Of a stretch of 64,000 nt of DNA, positions 45,188 through 56,600 are shown in pieces. The notes below the pieces were generated by a model. That model was not told the origin of the DNA, ran no database searches, and worked only from the letters and a program-made list of their open reading frames with translations. The position numbers were made by a program, and so were the translations under genes. This DNA is from Venturia oleaginea (lineage: Eukaryota; Ascomycota; Dothideomycetes; Venturiales; Venturiaceae): the NCBI GenBank assembly GCA_013176395.1, contig JABMLP010000010.1, positions 744,001 through 808,000 on the forward strand, in the 5' to 3' direction. How positions within the stretch are numbered: position 1 is the first letter of the stretch; every line of letters begins with the position of its first letter.

Positions 45188-46859
45188 TCATGGAGAAGAA
45201 AACGTACACATTGCAATCAGGATCATTCGCCTCAGACCCTTGGCAGCACTTCCAGTTCCAAGAGTAAGAACAGTCCAGATAAAGCTAGCCTTTACATTGC
45301 CTTCGCGGTCAAACCCTGGAGCTAGAGCAGACATGCGCTCGTATGGCTTCTTCTTGCCTTTGTAAGGTGGGTATCTGATAGCCAGCATCATTTCCAACCA
45401 GCCAGGGGTCACTGTGAATGATCTGCGATGGGTGAAAGCCTCGAATGAAGCGCGACCACGATAAGCTCCTTGTCCAGATTGTCCTACACCACCAAAAGGG
45501 AGCGTTGGGATGGAAGCGTGGAAGAATCCATCATTGACTGAAACTCCACCGGATCGTGTTTCTGCAAGGACCTTGTCTGTCTCTGCTTTGTTTCCGAAGG
45601 GATAGATGCCTAGAGGGGTGTCATGAACCTCGTTGGCGATCTTGATGGCCTCATCGAGGTTGTTGACGGTCATAATTGGGATCAAGGGACCGAAACTCTC
45701 ATCCGAGATAAGCGAGTCGCTTTGGTCCTCGACCTGCACGACAGTGGGCTCGAGGAACCGATCAGCCTCGTCCATGGTACCGCCTATGAGAATGCGACCC
45801 TTGGTGCTGTCCAACATCTTCTTTAGTCGAGTCCATTGTCGGTTGTTCACGATACGGCCGAAATCGGGTGAGTTTCTGGCTCCAGTTGGATAGAACTCTT
45901 TGAACACCTTCTTCATCTCCTCGATAAACTGTGGCAAGACTTCCTTGTCTATGAGAATGTAATTTTGAGACACACATACTTGACCAGCGTTGAAAGTCTT
46001 GGCCCACACAAGCCGACGAGCTGCAAGACGAATATCCGCATGCTTTGTGATGATAGCTGGATTCTTGCCCCCAAGCTCTAGGGTGACTGGTGTGAGAGTC
46101 TCGGCCGCTTTCTTTGCAATTATTTTTCCGACAACTTCGTTACCAGTATAGAAAATCTTATCCCACTTCTGGGCAAGAAGCTCGGTCGTTTCTGGGATAG
46201 CACCCTGGACCACTTTGTAACAAGTTGGGTCCAGTGATTTTTTGATAATCACTTCCATGACAGCAGCAGCATTTGGCGCGTTCTCACTGGGCTTAAGAAC
46301 GACTGTGCATCCAGCCGCAATGGCTCCAATGACAGGGCCCAGGGACAATTGAATAGGAAAGTTGTAAGCACTGAAATGTATCAGCATTTACACATGCGAC
46401 AGAGTTTACCAAAGTCCTTACCCAATGACCAATACCGCGCCCAATGGGTCTTTTCGAATCTTTGGTGTAAGAAAGCTGTTGGTAAAATCGATGTCCGAAG
46501 CCTTCTCGTCTTCCATCCACCTCTTCAAGTTTCGAGTAACGAAAATAATGTCGTTCATACACCAACCGGTCTCTGTGAGATATGTCTCGAAACTGGGCTT
46601 TCCGATATCGAGTTTGCAAGCTTCGGCAATGGCTACTTCATTGTCTTTCAATCTGTGTCACATGAGTTAGCTTACGTCCACTTAGGTGGCGATAATTTGA
46701 GAAATGCGGGAGATCGCACCCCCAATACAGCTTCTGAAGCTGCTGAATCCTCCAATCATAGGATCTAGTCTTGTGAGCGAGGAAGCTCTTGCGAATGGTA
46801 GAGCATTGATCTGGGATAGCTCCCAAAATGGTAGGACGGAAAGGGGGGATAGAAGCCAT
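45188..46859 (-). CDS. Aldehyde dehydrogenase, ALDH3/fatty-aldehyde type
   Basis: Three exons, 46720-46859, 46422-46652 and 45188-46370, total 517 residues in phase. The joins give LYWGLKDNEVAIAEACK and VLVIGAYNFPIQLSLGP, both matching ALDH3 family blocks. The catalytic Glu lies in LELGGKNP (about 222) and the nucleophile Cys in NAGQVCVSQNY (about 256); IPTLPFGGVGQSG is also present. The C-terminus is hydrophobic/basic (FIWTVLTLGTG...RMILIAMC), consistent with a tail anchor as in fatty aldehyde dehydrogenases, which oxidise medium- and long-chain aldehydes with NAD+ on ER or peroxisome membranes. The short gap to a UstYa-like gene is noted but does not by itself show a pathway. Confidence 0.93.
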
Positions 46860-48383
46860 GTCTGGGGATCTACGACGATTATGATAAGTGGATGAAAAAT
46901 GGCAGAAGTTGTGGGAGATGCTCTTGTTGAAGAGAGACGGCGGGACAGATGGGGAGGTGAGGAAGAGGCCTGGCTGAAGGTCAACGCGCTTTGGATGATT
47001 GAATTTCAGGTGTTTGGAGCTCCAGGTGCCAAGTCGACCGAGGATGTAATCAATCCCCGACAAAACAGGCCCTACCCCGTTGAAACCAATGACCAGCCTG
47101 CTGAAGGGGTGCATAGCATGGTAAATGCTTAGTTGCCGGGACCCCGCATTTCTTTACCGAGTCAGCACAACCTGACGGTGGGAGACTGAATTCAAATGGG
47201 CTTGGCCCACAGATGCTACAGCCTGCTATCCTCACAATTATCTCCCGCTTTCATTCTCCAGCTATGTTATCGGCGAGTCAAAGCCAATGGTGGCACCGCG
47301 GCAATCTGTCATTCTCTCTGGCTTCTGGCGAATGGTGGCGGCCTCACAGCTCGGGTTCCATCAAGGGCTTGCGAAGGCAGACACAGCTCACTGCAATGGA
47401 CAGCGCAAGTCGTATTTTGAAAGCAGCCACTAACGCTGATCCAGATCTCCAAGGTCTTACACGGCATCTCTAGTCTCCTCTATTCTGTGATGATGGTGGA
47501 CGTTGGAGCGCACCACAGCGAGCCTGTAACGGAGATAGGACTCTGCTTCTTTGGTCATCAGCAAATTGACCCATGTCCGACAGGCAGTCGCTTTCGAGAA
47601 GACATTGATGCTATCGTAGTCAAAGTCGAAGGGCATGCAAACTATACGGGCTTCAACACCTTTGTGGTGGAAGACGACGATCCTCTTGCAGAAGGATTTC
47701 TCTTCGACAAACTATCAAAGAGATGAGAGTAGGCTGAGCCTGGCATCTGTGAACAGCCATAAAAACTAAAGACAAACTCACCGTCGACCTCTTTCCAGTG
47801 CATTGTAGACGCCTCAGCACCAAACTCCCAATTCTCAAATTGACGAATTTCATTTAACTCGGAGCCTTCCACAAACGCCCCTCACCGGGCGCTGAAAACC
47901 AGTTTTTCCCCTTTCAGTTTGTGGCTGCAGAAAGGGAACCATCTTCAAGATAGGTGTCGCGCACCAGGTTTCCAATCCATGTTTCACCCTCAAAAAGACC
48001 GACGGCCGAAACAACGACCACGCCTCCCATCCACACTTAACATAAATGCTAGTCAACCAAGGCACACATAAATGTTTCAATGGGTTGGTATTCTGGAGAA
48101 GTGTGGCTGTTTGGGTTGCATGTCTCGGGGACAGAAGCTTCAAAATGATCTGATGTCCCACAATTGTTCGAAGGACTTCAGCGCCATTCCCTTGAGTTCA
48201 TCGAACTCGTTGAGCGTATCGTGACCATTTCCACTTGAGGTCGAAATTGATGTTCTTCAATCGCCCGGTACAAAAACCCAACCGTCGATTGCAACGAAAA
48301 CGGCCTAGCTCTGGTGACCCTGATATACCCAAATCTTCGCCCACCTTGCGAATCGAGTGACATATTCGCATCAACAAACTACC
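46860..48383. other. Intergenic region
   Basis: Mostly unsupported. A possible remnant at 47397-47726 is listed separately. The region also holds the promoters of the aldehyde dehydrogenase (minus) and the UstYa-like gene (plus), which are divergent. Confidence 0.4.
47397..47726 (+). pseudogene. Possible fragment of a Gfd2/RNase H-like (exonuclease-fold) gene
   Basis: The frame 47487-47726 reads VDVGAHHSEPVTEIGLCFF...GHANYTGFNTFV and resembles the beginning of fungal Gfd2/YDR514C-like RNase H-fold domains (an acidic residue followed by ITEIG-like beta strand). The usual catalytic Asp-x-Glu is not intact (VDVGA), and only about 80 residues are present before a stop. An upstream in-register frame (MDSASRILKAATNADPDLQ) may be part of the same gene. 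It is probably a truncated remnant; support is weak. Confidence 0.3.
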
Positions 48384-49321
48384 ATGAAGCCCTCTCATCT
48401 AAAAATAAACACCTCTCGTCCTCCCATCCCACACTACACCACCACCACCTTTACAACAACCGCATCACCCTCCCGGCGTCGCAAAATTCTCCTAATCCTC
48501 CTCACATTGGGAACCCTCTCCACCTTCTCAATCCTTCATTTCCATTCCACACCAACAACATACCTCCCTCACATCACAGCCTCGCGCACAACACCACGAA
48601 CATTCATCCCAAACCCTTCTTACAACGATCTCTCCCCCGCAGCGGACGGAAATTGGACAACCCTCTTGCCACCAAATGGTGGGTTCTTCAGTAAACAAGT
48701 GGGCAAGAAGGGGGATTATGAGATGGTTGGTCTGACCATGTTTCATCAGTTGCATTGTCTCGGTATGATAAGAGGGGCTTTACAGAATCAGCGGAGGGAG
48801 ATTGATATGCTTGGTGAGAAAGGGAGAGTTGTCGCTGGGACAGACAGGAGGAGATCTGAGAATGGGGAAGATCTATTTGGTGTTAGGAGGAAGAGGAAAG
48901 AGAATGGGGAAGACCTATTTGGAGTGATGAGGAAAAGAAATGCTAAAAGCGAGGAGGATTTATTTGGTGTTAGGAGGAAGAAGAGAAGCGAGGAGGGTCA
49001 CTCGGGAGCGCCAGAGCATTACCTCCATTGCTTTGACTACTTGATCCAGGTATGTATTTATCCTTTTCAATCCACAGGATGTGTTCCATGCTAATGCCAT
49101 AACAGACAATCCTTTGTAGTGCCGACGCGACCCTGGAGCCGGCGCGCGAGACCGAGGATGGGAGGAGGGCTGTAGATGGCTATGACGTCCAGCACCAGTG
49201 CAAGAATGCCGATGCCGTGTGGACGAGGGTAATGGGCGCTAATTCAGTTCCTGGATGGAAATTGAATGTAGAAGACGCGCGGGAGCCAGAGTTCGATATG
49301 ATGGAGCGGAGGTATTCGTGA
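48384..49321 (+). CDS. UstYa-like (DUF3328) protein with embedded dibasic-flanked repeats
   Basis: Two exons, 48384-49049 and 49106-49321, joined over a 56-bp intron (GTATGT...CTAATGCCATAACAG), give 293 residues. An N-terminal signal anchor (about 34-52, ILLILLTLGTLSTFSIL) precedes the lumenal domain. Both family motifs are present: HQLHC at about 121-125 and HYLHC at about 212-216, the latter followed by TILCSADATLEP as in UstYa homologues. These copper- or metal-dependent-type oxidases modify ribosomal peptides (ustiloxin, phomopsin and relatives) and other natural products. Between the motifs lies an unusual insertion of about 50 residues (155-202) with three EDLFGV units separated by Arg/Lys blocks. 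No separate precursor-peptide gene was seen nearby. The gene may therefore be an atypical UstYa homologue or an enzyme-substrate fusion. Confidence 0.85.
48846..48989 (+). repeat. Tandem coding repeat: EDLFGV units between polybasic blocks
   Basis: Three copies of a 14-15-codon unit at protein positions about 159-172, 173-186 and 187-201. Each contains (N/S)(G/E)EDLFGV followed by RRKRK, MRKR or RRKKR. The DNA copies are close but not identical (GAAGATCTATTTGGTGTTAG, GAAGACCTATTTGGAGTGAT, GAGGATTTATTTGGTGTTAG), so they have diverged since duplication while the peptide motif was retained. Confidence 0.9.
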
Positions 49322-49502
49322 GCAAGGGCGGGAGGTGACTAGGCAATCTGTTAATAATAAGCCTACATGAGCTGTCAAGAAGGAGCTATTCAGGCGCAAT
49401 ACATGAGCCTGTGCCAAATGCTGTTTGTTTCAATGCTGAATCTATTTACACAGGATAAACGCCATCTTACCCAAAACCAGAGGCGCAAAAAGAAGTGCAA
49501 AC

Positions 49503-50793
49503 TTAGAACACGCTGATGTAATTTCCAATTCGCTCTTTCTGGTTCTGCGCAATGCACTCTGATATCCATGTAATGTTCCGAATCTCCTATTGCGATTGTT
49601 AGCTAGTGTCATGTCAGGGAAAATTGCCAAAACGGACCTGCTCTCGTAGCTTCACCCACGCGTACACGACAGAGTGTGTAAACTGCCTTGTGAATGCCAA
49701 CTTCGAAATTTCCATTTCTTTAGCGTAAAACATGTCCTCCAAACTCTTGCTCTCGCCGTCTCCGCCGGCCTGGTTGGGAATGCCTGATCCGCCTCCTGAT
49801 AATCCTGCCTGATCAAAAAACGTCTTGTAGTCTTGAACCCCATCGACGGCAATTCTTACACCCTCAACGTCATCAGCTTTCGATAGCATGTATGATCCTT
49901 CCGGGTAGAGCTTTCCGAAAGCTGGATATAGCTTTTGGCGGTCTTTCTTTGATAGCTCGGTGCCAAATGAATTAAGTGTGATGTTGATACTCCTGCGATC
50001 TGCCTCGAACTCCAACACCTCAGACATGACCTCAGCAGTCGGCGTGCCAGCCAATTCTGGATCCGTGTTTACGTAGTTGTGGAAGTCTTCGAGGTAGTTT
50101 TTGTACAGGGTATTCCTAATAATCTCAATATTTAATTCGTCAAGATCCTGGTGCGAAAGGCTGCCTTTGAAGTATGGTGCTAGTGGCGTTTCGATCAAAA
50201 CCGAATTGTATAGTTCCTCAATGTTAGTGGCGACGCAAAGAACAGGCATAGTCTCGAACCACCCTAATGGATGACATCTCTCGAGAAGCTCCCTTGTGTC
50301 TCGTTCGTGAAGAGTGCCAGTGATGAGGAGCGCCACGTTGTCGATCATGTAGCCATAGGTCAGGTATTCCATGAATTTGGACAATGAGCCCGTCGCATTC
50401 GCTTGAAGGTATCTGAACTCGGAAACGAGCTTCTCTGTTGTCTTGTCGGCGAGAGCGGAGGTGGAAGGGTTTGGAGGGAGGGCGTTAAGGTAGTCGCCGT
50501 AGGTGGGACCGAGTTGAAGCTTGACATCTTGAGGATGAAACATGAGCAAGCGTCTGCGGGAGTAAAGGCGTGTACATACCATCAATGGTCTCGCATTGGG
50601 TCAGGTTGTTGTAGTTTTGGCTGGTCAGCAGGGTGTTGCGATATCCCCTTACGATGCCTAGATTTGTTAGATACATCCATTAGTAGGCATTCCAATATCA
50701 CCTTCGATATAGCTGGCGCAAATTAGTGGTGGCTCTTGAATACGGGGGAGGAGTCGCTTACCCAAACTTGGCGTTATAGAACATGCCCTCCAT
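49503..50793 (-). CDS. VMA6: V-type proton ATPase subunit d
   Basis: Five exons: 50762-50793, 50702-50712 (an 11-base microexon), 50580-50657, 49638-50527 and 49503-49586; phases sum to 364 residues. The joins give MEGMFYNAKFGYIEGIVRGYRN, CETIDDVKLQLGPTYG and [25 protein letters not shown], all family-conserved. Subunit d links the Vo ring to the central stalk on vacuolar and other endomembranes. Without the microexon the first two coding exons cannot be joined in frame to IVRGYRN. Length equals the fungal norm. Convergent with the UstYa-like gene, 182 bp between stops. Confidence 0.95.
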
Positions 50794-51660
50794 CTTGCTT
50801 GACGTGCTGACTCTTTATCGACTGGTGGAGGCTGTGATACTGGATGGCGAGAGTACGAAGTTGAGGCAGCTCTCAAGCCAAGACCGCTGGACGATCAAAG
50901 CTTTCATGTGCTCCAACCTTCATCGAATTCCATTCGCCTCCTCATCTCCACCACATAACATATAATCTCTTGGCTCAGTCTGCCTCGCTATATATATATC
51001 CCTATGACACTTTGTAAGGCTCTGCATTCATTCCTGTATCCATGACAGTAGACCACTGAGCATGGCTGACAGTCAAAACGCCATCCATACTCTCGACGCC
51101 ATTAGGCAGTAGTCCAAGATTCCGCTACTTAGACTTTATTCAAGTGACTGTTGATCTAAGGCCTGCAGTCCTATCTAATCTTCCTAGTCTGGAATGGCCG
51201 TCAGTCATGAACATTGCTTCACCAGACATTGAGGATGATAAACTTCTAGCCATTTATGTACGAACTGCCAGGAGTCTGTCGACAATGTATTTGACTCGAC
51301 GACTTGTAATTTCAAAGCTAGTTTTGTGGCTTCATTGACTTGATGGAGGCGAGGCATTCCGATTCTTGACACCGTTCTCCCAAATATATAACTCGGCGAA
51401 AAAGGAGTAGAAAACATCGTAGGCAACCGTTGGTATTCGCTGCAGTACAAAGAGTCATTCCTTCCATTCTACTTTTAATATCCATCTTATTACCTATAAA
51501 TACTACCGATCCCCGCCATGCGATACTGAACAAGCTTTTTCATCAAATAAATCAACAAAACGTAAGTAATCCTTGATACCATCAAGAGGTTCGCTAGAAT
51601 CACGGCATAACTAACCTGAGCGATTGAACAGTTGCTAGATCACATCGAGTGCACAGAAAA
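50794..51660. other. Intergenic region
   Basis: Promoter side of VMA6 and 5' flank of the VIT-domain relic. No gene is supported. Confidence 0.5.
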
Positions 51661-52977
51661 ATGCCTACACTTCCTCACATTTGCGGCTGCTACTACCTCG
51701 CTCGAAAGTTCAATGCTACAAACGGGTCTATCTGCCTCAGGTCAGCTTGAAGGCTCATGCGACCATTCTGGAGACGACTTCTCGAACTCTCTTAACCCAA
51801 ACCTTTACCAACCCCTCTAAGAGCAAGGGAATCAACGAGATTCGTTATACCTTTCCATTGTTCGATGTTGCAAGCGTGGTTGGTTTCACGTGCACTATCG
51901 GCAACCGTGTGATCATTGGGGAGGTCAAGGAAAAGGAGAAGGCCAAGGCTGTCTACAAGGACGCCGTCTCCAAAGGCAAGACCGCCGCTCTTCTCGAAGA
52001 ACTGCCCGATGCTTCTGAAATCTTTACGACTCTCATTGGTAATGTGGCCCCCGGGGCTACAGTTGTGATGGACATCACCTGTTTGAGTGAGTTGAAGCAC
52101 GATGCGGAGGTTGATGGCGTGCGATTCACCATTCCAACGACCATTGCGCCTCGCTGTGGCTCATACCCAGCGGATTTGGCAGAGGACACAAGACCACGAC
52201 GTCTGGAAAGGGGTTCGAGGTTACTATTAATTCGATCTTGAGCCACGGGTATGTTTTCCCTTTCTCTTACGTTCCGCAACAAGACGGGCAAGAATAGATA
52301 CTCTCAAATCCCATTTCGAAGAGTGACAACTTTTGAGTGCGTTCATTTTCTGTGACTAATACCATCGTAGCTCTTTCATTCAACAGATTCGTTCCCCCAG
52401 TCATCGTTTTCGTAGTGTTTTTCAAAGGTACAACGCAACGGGTTCCATGCCGCCATCCGCAAGCGAAGGCCTTGGGAGCGAAGAAGAATGCGACGAAGAC
52501 GATTCTGACGGGGACATGGGTTTCGGTTACTTCAGTCCAGCGGTCTCACCAACTAGGCCATCAGCATCCGCGGCTGCATGTGCTGCGGATTCCTCCGAAT
52601 ACGAGACCCCAGACGACGATATGCTTTTCGGTCTCTTCGACGGCCCATCACCACCGAAGAGCAAGAAGAGGAAGCTCAAGCCAACGGGTCCTCTCCACGG
52701 CTTGATCTCCCTTCAGGAGTTTGAGGGATACTGGGTTCTCAACGCTTCTTTCTGTCAAGTCATTGGTCTTAGCTAAGCTAAAGTCAAGACTGCAGTCACG
52801 AAGCTTAATGTTGATGAGAAGTGGCTTGCTACAGCGCTTGCAGTCCGCTACTTTATGAACAAGTTGGGTAAGGAGAAGGATACTTGGGAGCTAGTTGTCC
52901 AGAAGGCTACGGCGTGGTTGGAGGCACAGGGTTGTGATGAGAAGAGTGAAGTGTGGACTGTTAGTAAGCTGAAGTGA
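51661..52977 (+). pseudogene. VIT-domain (vWA-type) protein gene, broken
   Basis: Starts ATG at 51661 with PTLPHICGCYYLARKFNA, then shifts frame near 51725 to YLPQVSLKAHATIL, after which a nearly complete VIT domain runs to about 52200 (EIRYTFPLFDVASVVGFTC, IIGEVKEKEKAKAVYKDAV, LPDASEIFTTLIGNVAPGA, GVRFTIPTTIAP). The VWA domain that normally follows is absent. Sequence from 52447 resumes with an acidic Ser-rich linker and a typical C-terminal region (LHGLISLQEFEGYW, KWLATALAVRYF, WELVVQKATAWLEAQGC) interrupted by a TAA at about 52774. A frameshift, an internal deletion of several hundred codons and a stop make it a pseudogene. Intact relatives resemble inter-alpha-trypsin inhibitor heavy chains in domain order. 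Confidence 0.85.
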
Positions 52978-53602
52978 TGATTTGGGTATGAGGTACATGT
53001 TCAGGTGGCGACAATGTGTCACACATCAGTAAGAGGAAATCGCTACATCACAAGTAACGTCTGTCAGTTCTAGAGTAATGTATCTTTACTGATAGAGAAA
53101 TCTCTCCTGAAGCAAAAAACACTCAACACAGGTTTCCCCATGTATTCACACATCACCAATCAAACTCACGGAACAGAACCTGTTGAAGCAACGAACCCCA
53201 TTGCAGCAAGAAACATAGCTTATCATACCCAACTTCAGATCGATATCGATTAATTTCTGGCAATCTGGGTCTAAGAATTCGCTACAAATTTTTCGATAGC
53301 GATCCCGAGTTGAGAGGCTGCTGGCAGACACTCACATTGATAAGCTCGAGGGTAGTAAAGGGACATCAATTGATGGCCCCTCTGTGTGGGCTCAAAAAAA
53401 GGTCGATCTTTTTTTTTCATTCTTCCATCATACGAGCAATGGCTTACGCTATATGCAGCCCTTATTTTCTCGCCAAATGCCCGGGTCCCTTCCGTTGAAA
53501 TACCGAGAGGGCGAAAGAAAAAGCAAGACAAAGATTTTAACTCAGAACACAATCTGGATTCGAAAGAGATCAAAGGCTCCAATGTACAGTCTACCGCCCG
53601 CT
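52978..53602. other. Intergenic region with a dispersed repeat copy
   Basis: Contains the repeat copy at 53213-53395 and an adjacent T-run. No gene is supported. Confidence 0.5.
53213..53395 (+). repeat. Dispersed repeat, copy B
   Basis: Diverged copy of 6781-6960, in the same orientation: AGATCGATATCGAT, TTTTTCGATAGCGATCCCGAG, ATAAGCTCGAGGGTAGTAAA, GGACATCAATTGATGGCC and CTGTGTG are in the same order. It lies next to the pseudogenised VIT-domain gene. Confidence 0.5.
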
Positions 53603-56600
53603 CTAATTGCCACCAGCCCCACGCTTGAACATGCCAGGTCTGTATTTCCCGTCACCAGTCGATGTTGGAGGAGGTGGACGAGACGCTGGAGTATCGTCAC
53701 TGTCTACACTGCCCACGCTGGTTGTGCTGGCATCTCTTCGGTCGCCACGCAAATGTGGTGGAAGGTAACCTGCTTTACTGCCAGATGGGCCAGAGGCGCC
53801 ACCTGCAGCAGTGGTGCCCTGTTCACGACCCCTGCCAGAAGCATTTGGCTCCATTTCTGGACCACGCGAAGGAGCTGGTCGGCTGTCTGGTCTACCTCCA
53901 CCCCATCTTCCGGCTGGAGCAGCGGCAGGGCTCTCATCTTTAGCGGGGCCACGAGCTGCCCACTTGTCTCCAACTAGTGCGGCTCCCCCGGCAGCAGCAG
54001 CTCTTACCGCAGGTGGAACGTAACCACCAGTTCTCCGTGGTGCCTCTTCCGCAGGTGCGGCTGCAGATGGTGCTCGGGAAGATTCAGGTGGTGCTGTGCC
54101 GTTGGCCTCAGCAAGTTTCCTGGCTTCTTCTCTCTCTCTCCAGGTTGGCTTGCTTCCTGCGAGTGCGAGTCGGGGTGGTCCGCCTGCGGAAGGTGCAGCA
54201 GGTGCGGCTTCACGCGAGATAGTTCGTCCACCCAACCCGCCAGCGCCCTGCTTACGGGCAGCGATCTTGGCCTCGGCAGCCTCTTCGCGAGCCTTTTGTA
54301 GTGCGGCCTTCTCGTCGAGTGCGCTAGCATAAGTCAGCGCAAGAAACATTTGGTCAGTGAATGAAAATACATACGCTCGGCTTGCATCGCGCTCTGCCTT
54401 TTCTTTGAGTAGTCTGTCCCTCCTCTCCTCAGCTTCGCGTTCTCTCGCTTCGGCTTCAGCTGCCGCTCTCTCCTCCTCTTCACGGGCTTGTTGCTCAGCT
54501 CTCTCACGCTCCTCAATCTCGCGTCTCTTCTGTTGCTTGTACTCGATTATTCTCGCGGCCTTTTGTTTCTCCAACTCCGCTTGCGCCTTCTTCCTCCTAC
54601 GCTCAAAATCTGTACGGCGTTCGGTTGAGATGCGGTTCTTGAAAGATTCGTACACAGGCACAAGACGTTCGAGGCGCTTCTTGAGTGCGACATCGTTGGT
54701 GTGTTTCTCCTTAGCTTCCTTGAGGGTCAACTCCTTTTGGAGATTGTATGCGGCCAGGTCCTCATCTCGCTGGCGCTGGTAATCTTCGCCAATCTGCTTG
54801 ATTTCTTCCTTACGGAAGGCTCGCTCCAGATGATCTATCCTACGACCAGTGATATTGAGCTTGGTCTGCAAATCGTTCTTCTCCTTCTCCAGAGCGCGGA
54901 GCTTGATGCCACGGATAGCAGCAGTGTCGAGTCCAGAAATATCACCTAGTTCATCAAGATCAATACCCTTAGTACCGCGCTTGAGCTCCTCCAGAGCACG
55001 AGAAGCCTCTTCCTGCTGGACACGCTGCTTCTCGGCCTCGAGACGCCGTCGGTCGCGTTCCTTTTGTTCTTCAGCAAGTCGAGCGGATTCAGCGGCCGCG
55101 GCTTCCTGAGCCTTAATGCGCTTTTGTTGTGCAAGATCCTTTTCTTTCTGCGCGAGAGCAGATGCGGCTGTTTGCTTCTTCTTCTCGATAATGTCGCGAC
55201 GGGAAAGGGTATCAAGATGTTCTTGCTCAGCACCAACTTTGGCTCGCTCAAAAGCTGCCTGCTTGGCTCTGACCCTTTCCTCATTGAATGTTGGGTCAAC
55301 ATATTGACAAGTGAGGAATAGGCACTTTGCGAGACGAGTGAGTTGTGAGCGGACGATTTCTGCTGGGGTGGATTGGAGACGTTGGACAGAACCAGCCTCA
55401 GCCTCCGCCGAGCCAGCAGCAGAACCTGGGTGTAAGGCTTTGGCAGAGGAGAAGACATCAGAATCGAACGTGAGAACGCCACTCGCGTGGTCAACGCGGA
55501 TAGCGAGATCACCCTTCTTGCAACCGTTCATAATGAACTTCTCAATCATGCCAGCATTGACCTGGAATGGGTCTGGGAACTGAGCAAGATCGAGGACAAA
55601 CTTGAGCTCAACAGACTCATAGACCTGAGAAAGTTGTTGAAAGAGACGAGTCAAAATGACCTGCTGAAGGGGAAGGACGTATTTCGCCATCTCCTCGTCG
55701 GCACCAATTTGCGTCAGAATGGGAGAAATTCGCTTGCAGATGGAAAGAGGGTGGAAATCGACTTCGAGAATGTTATACAGCTCGCGAATTTCTGGTCGAC
55801 ATCTCTTGAGTAGTCCTTTGCTCAGCGCATCCTTGAAAAGAATTGACCTGGAGGGTGCTTGGGACATTCCGAGGAGATTGGTAAGACGTGAGTTCTTGTT
55901 CTTCCTCGCCTCATCAGCATCCACGAGTGCACCACGGGAGCGGGAAGTGCTGATAACCGGAATAGCCAGAGCTGAGAGAAGCACGAAGGAAGCAGCTTTG
56001 GTCATGTCTCCATCGTTCACAGCAGGGTTGTCCTTCTTTGAGCTCGCGCCACTGGCGAGAGCATTCGCAGACTGGCGCATCAGGCTGTAATATCTGCTCC
56101 ATGCGGCGGCGTGGAAAAGGTAGTTCTCGCTGACAAGGAAGATTTTAGTCAGCTTCTCGAAGTAGTTGGCCATCATCACGTTCTTGGCTGGACGCTTGCT
56201 TAAGCTGAGCAAAGTGTGGATGTCCTCAACGCTGCGGAAGGCCTCTTGCCAGAGTTCCAACTCGACGGCAACATTGAGTTGCTGAAATCGCGTGTCCAAA
56301 TGTCGCTGTAGGGTGTCTGGCTCACTTAAGTTGATGGCATGCATTTGGGATGAGAATTTGGCGGCATTTTGAAGATGGTTTCGTAGCAACTCGCAAAGAC
56401 GACGGAACTCAGTCTTTCGGGTGTACTTGGAGCAAAATGCAAATGCCTGGTGCGCAGTGGTCTGGTACATGACCTCGAGCCGAGCGTTGTTCTTGAAGAT
56501 GTCCAACACCGTTCGGTATGTCTCCCACAAGAATTTCAGCCATGGTGTAACAATTGCTCGGTCGGTTCGGTCTTTGGATTGTTCGCCGGAGACGGTGGAG

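Noticed and set aside
45188..49321. A RiPP-type biosynthetic cluster formed by aldehyde dehydrogenase and the UstYa-like gene
   Set aside because: Adjacency alone is weak: no protease, methyltransferase, transporter, tyrosinase or separate precursor gene is present, and other neighbours are housekeeping genes.
53384..53977. Plus-strand 197-codon frame antisense to eIF3a
   Set aside because: Shadow of the eIF3a coding region; no independent signals.
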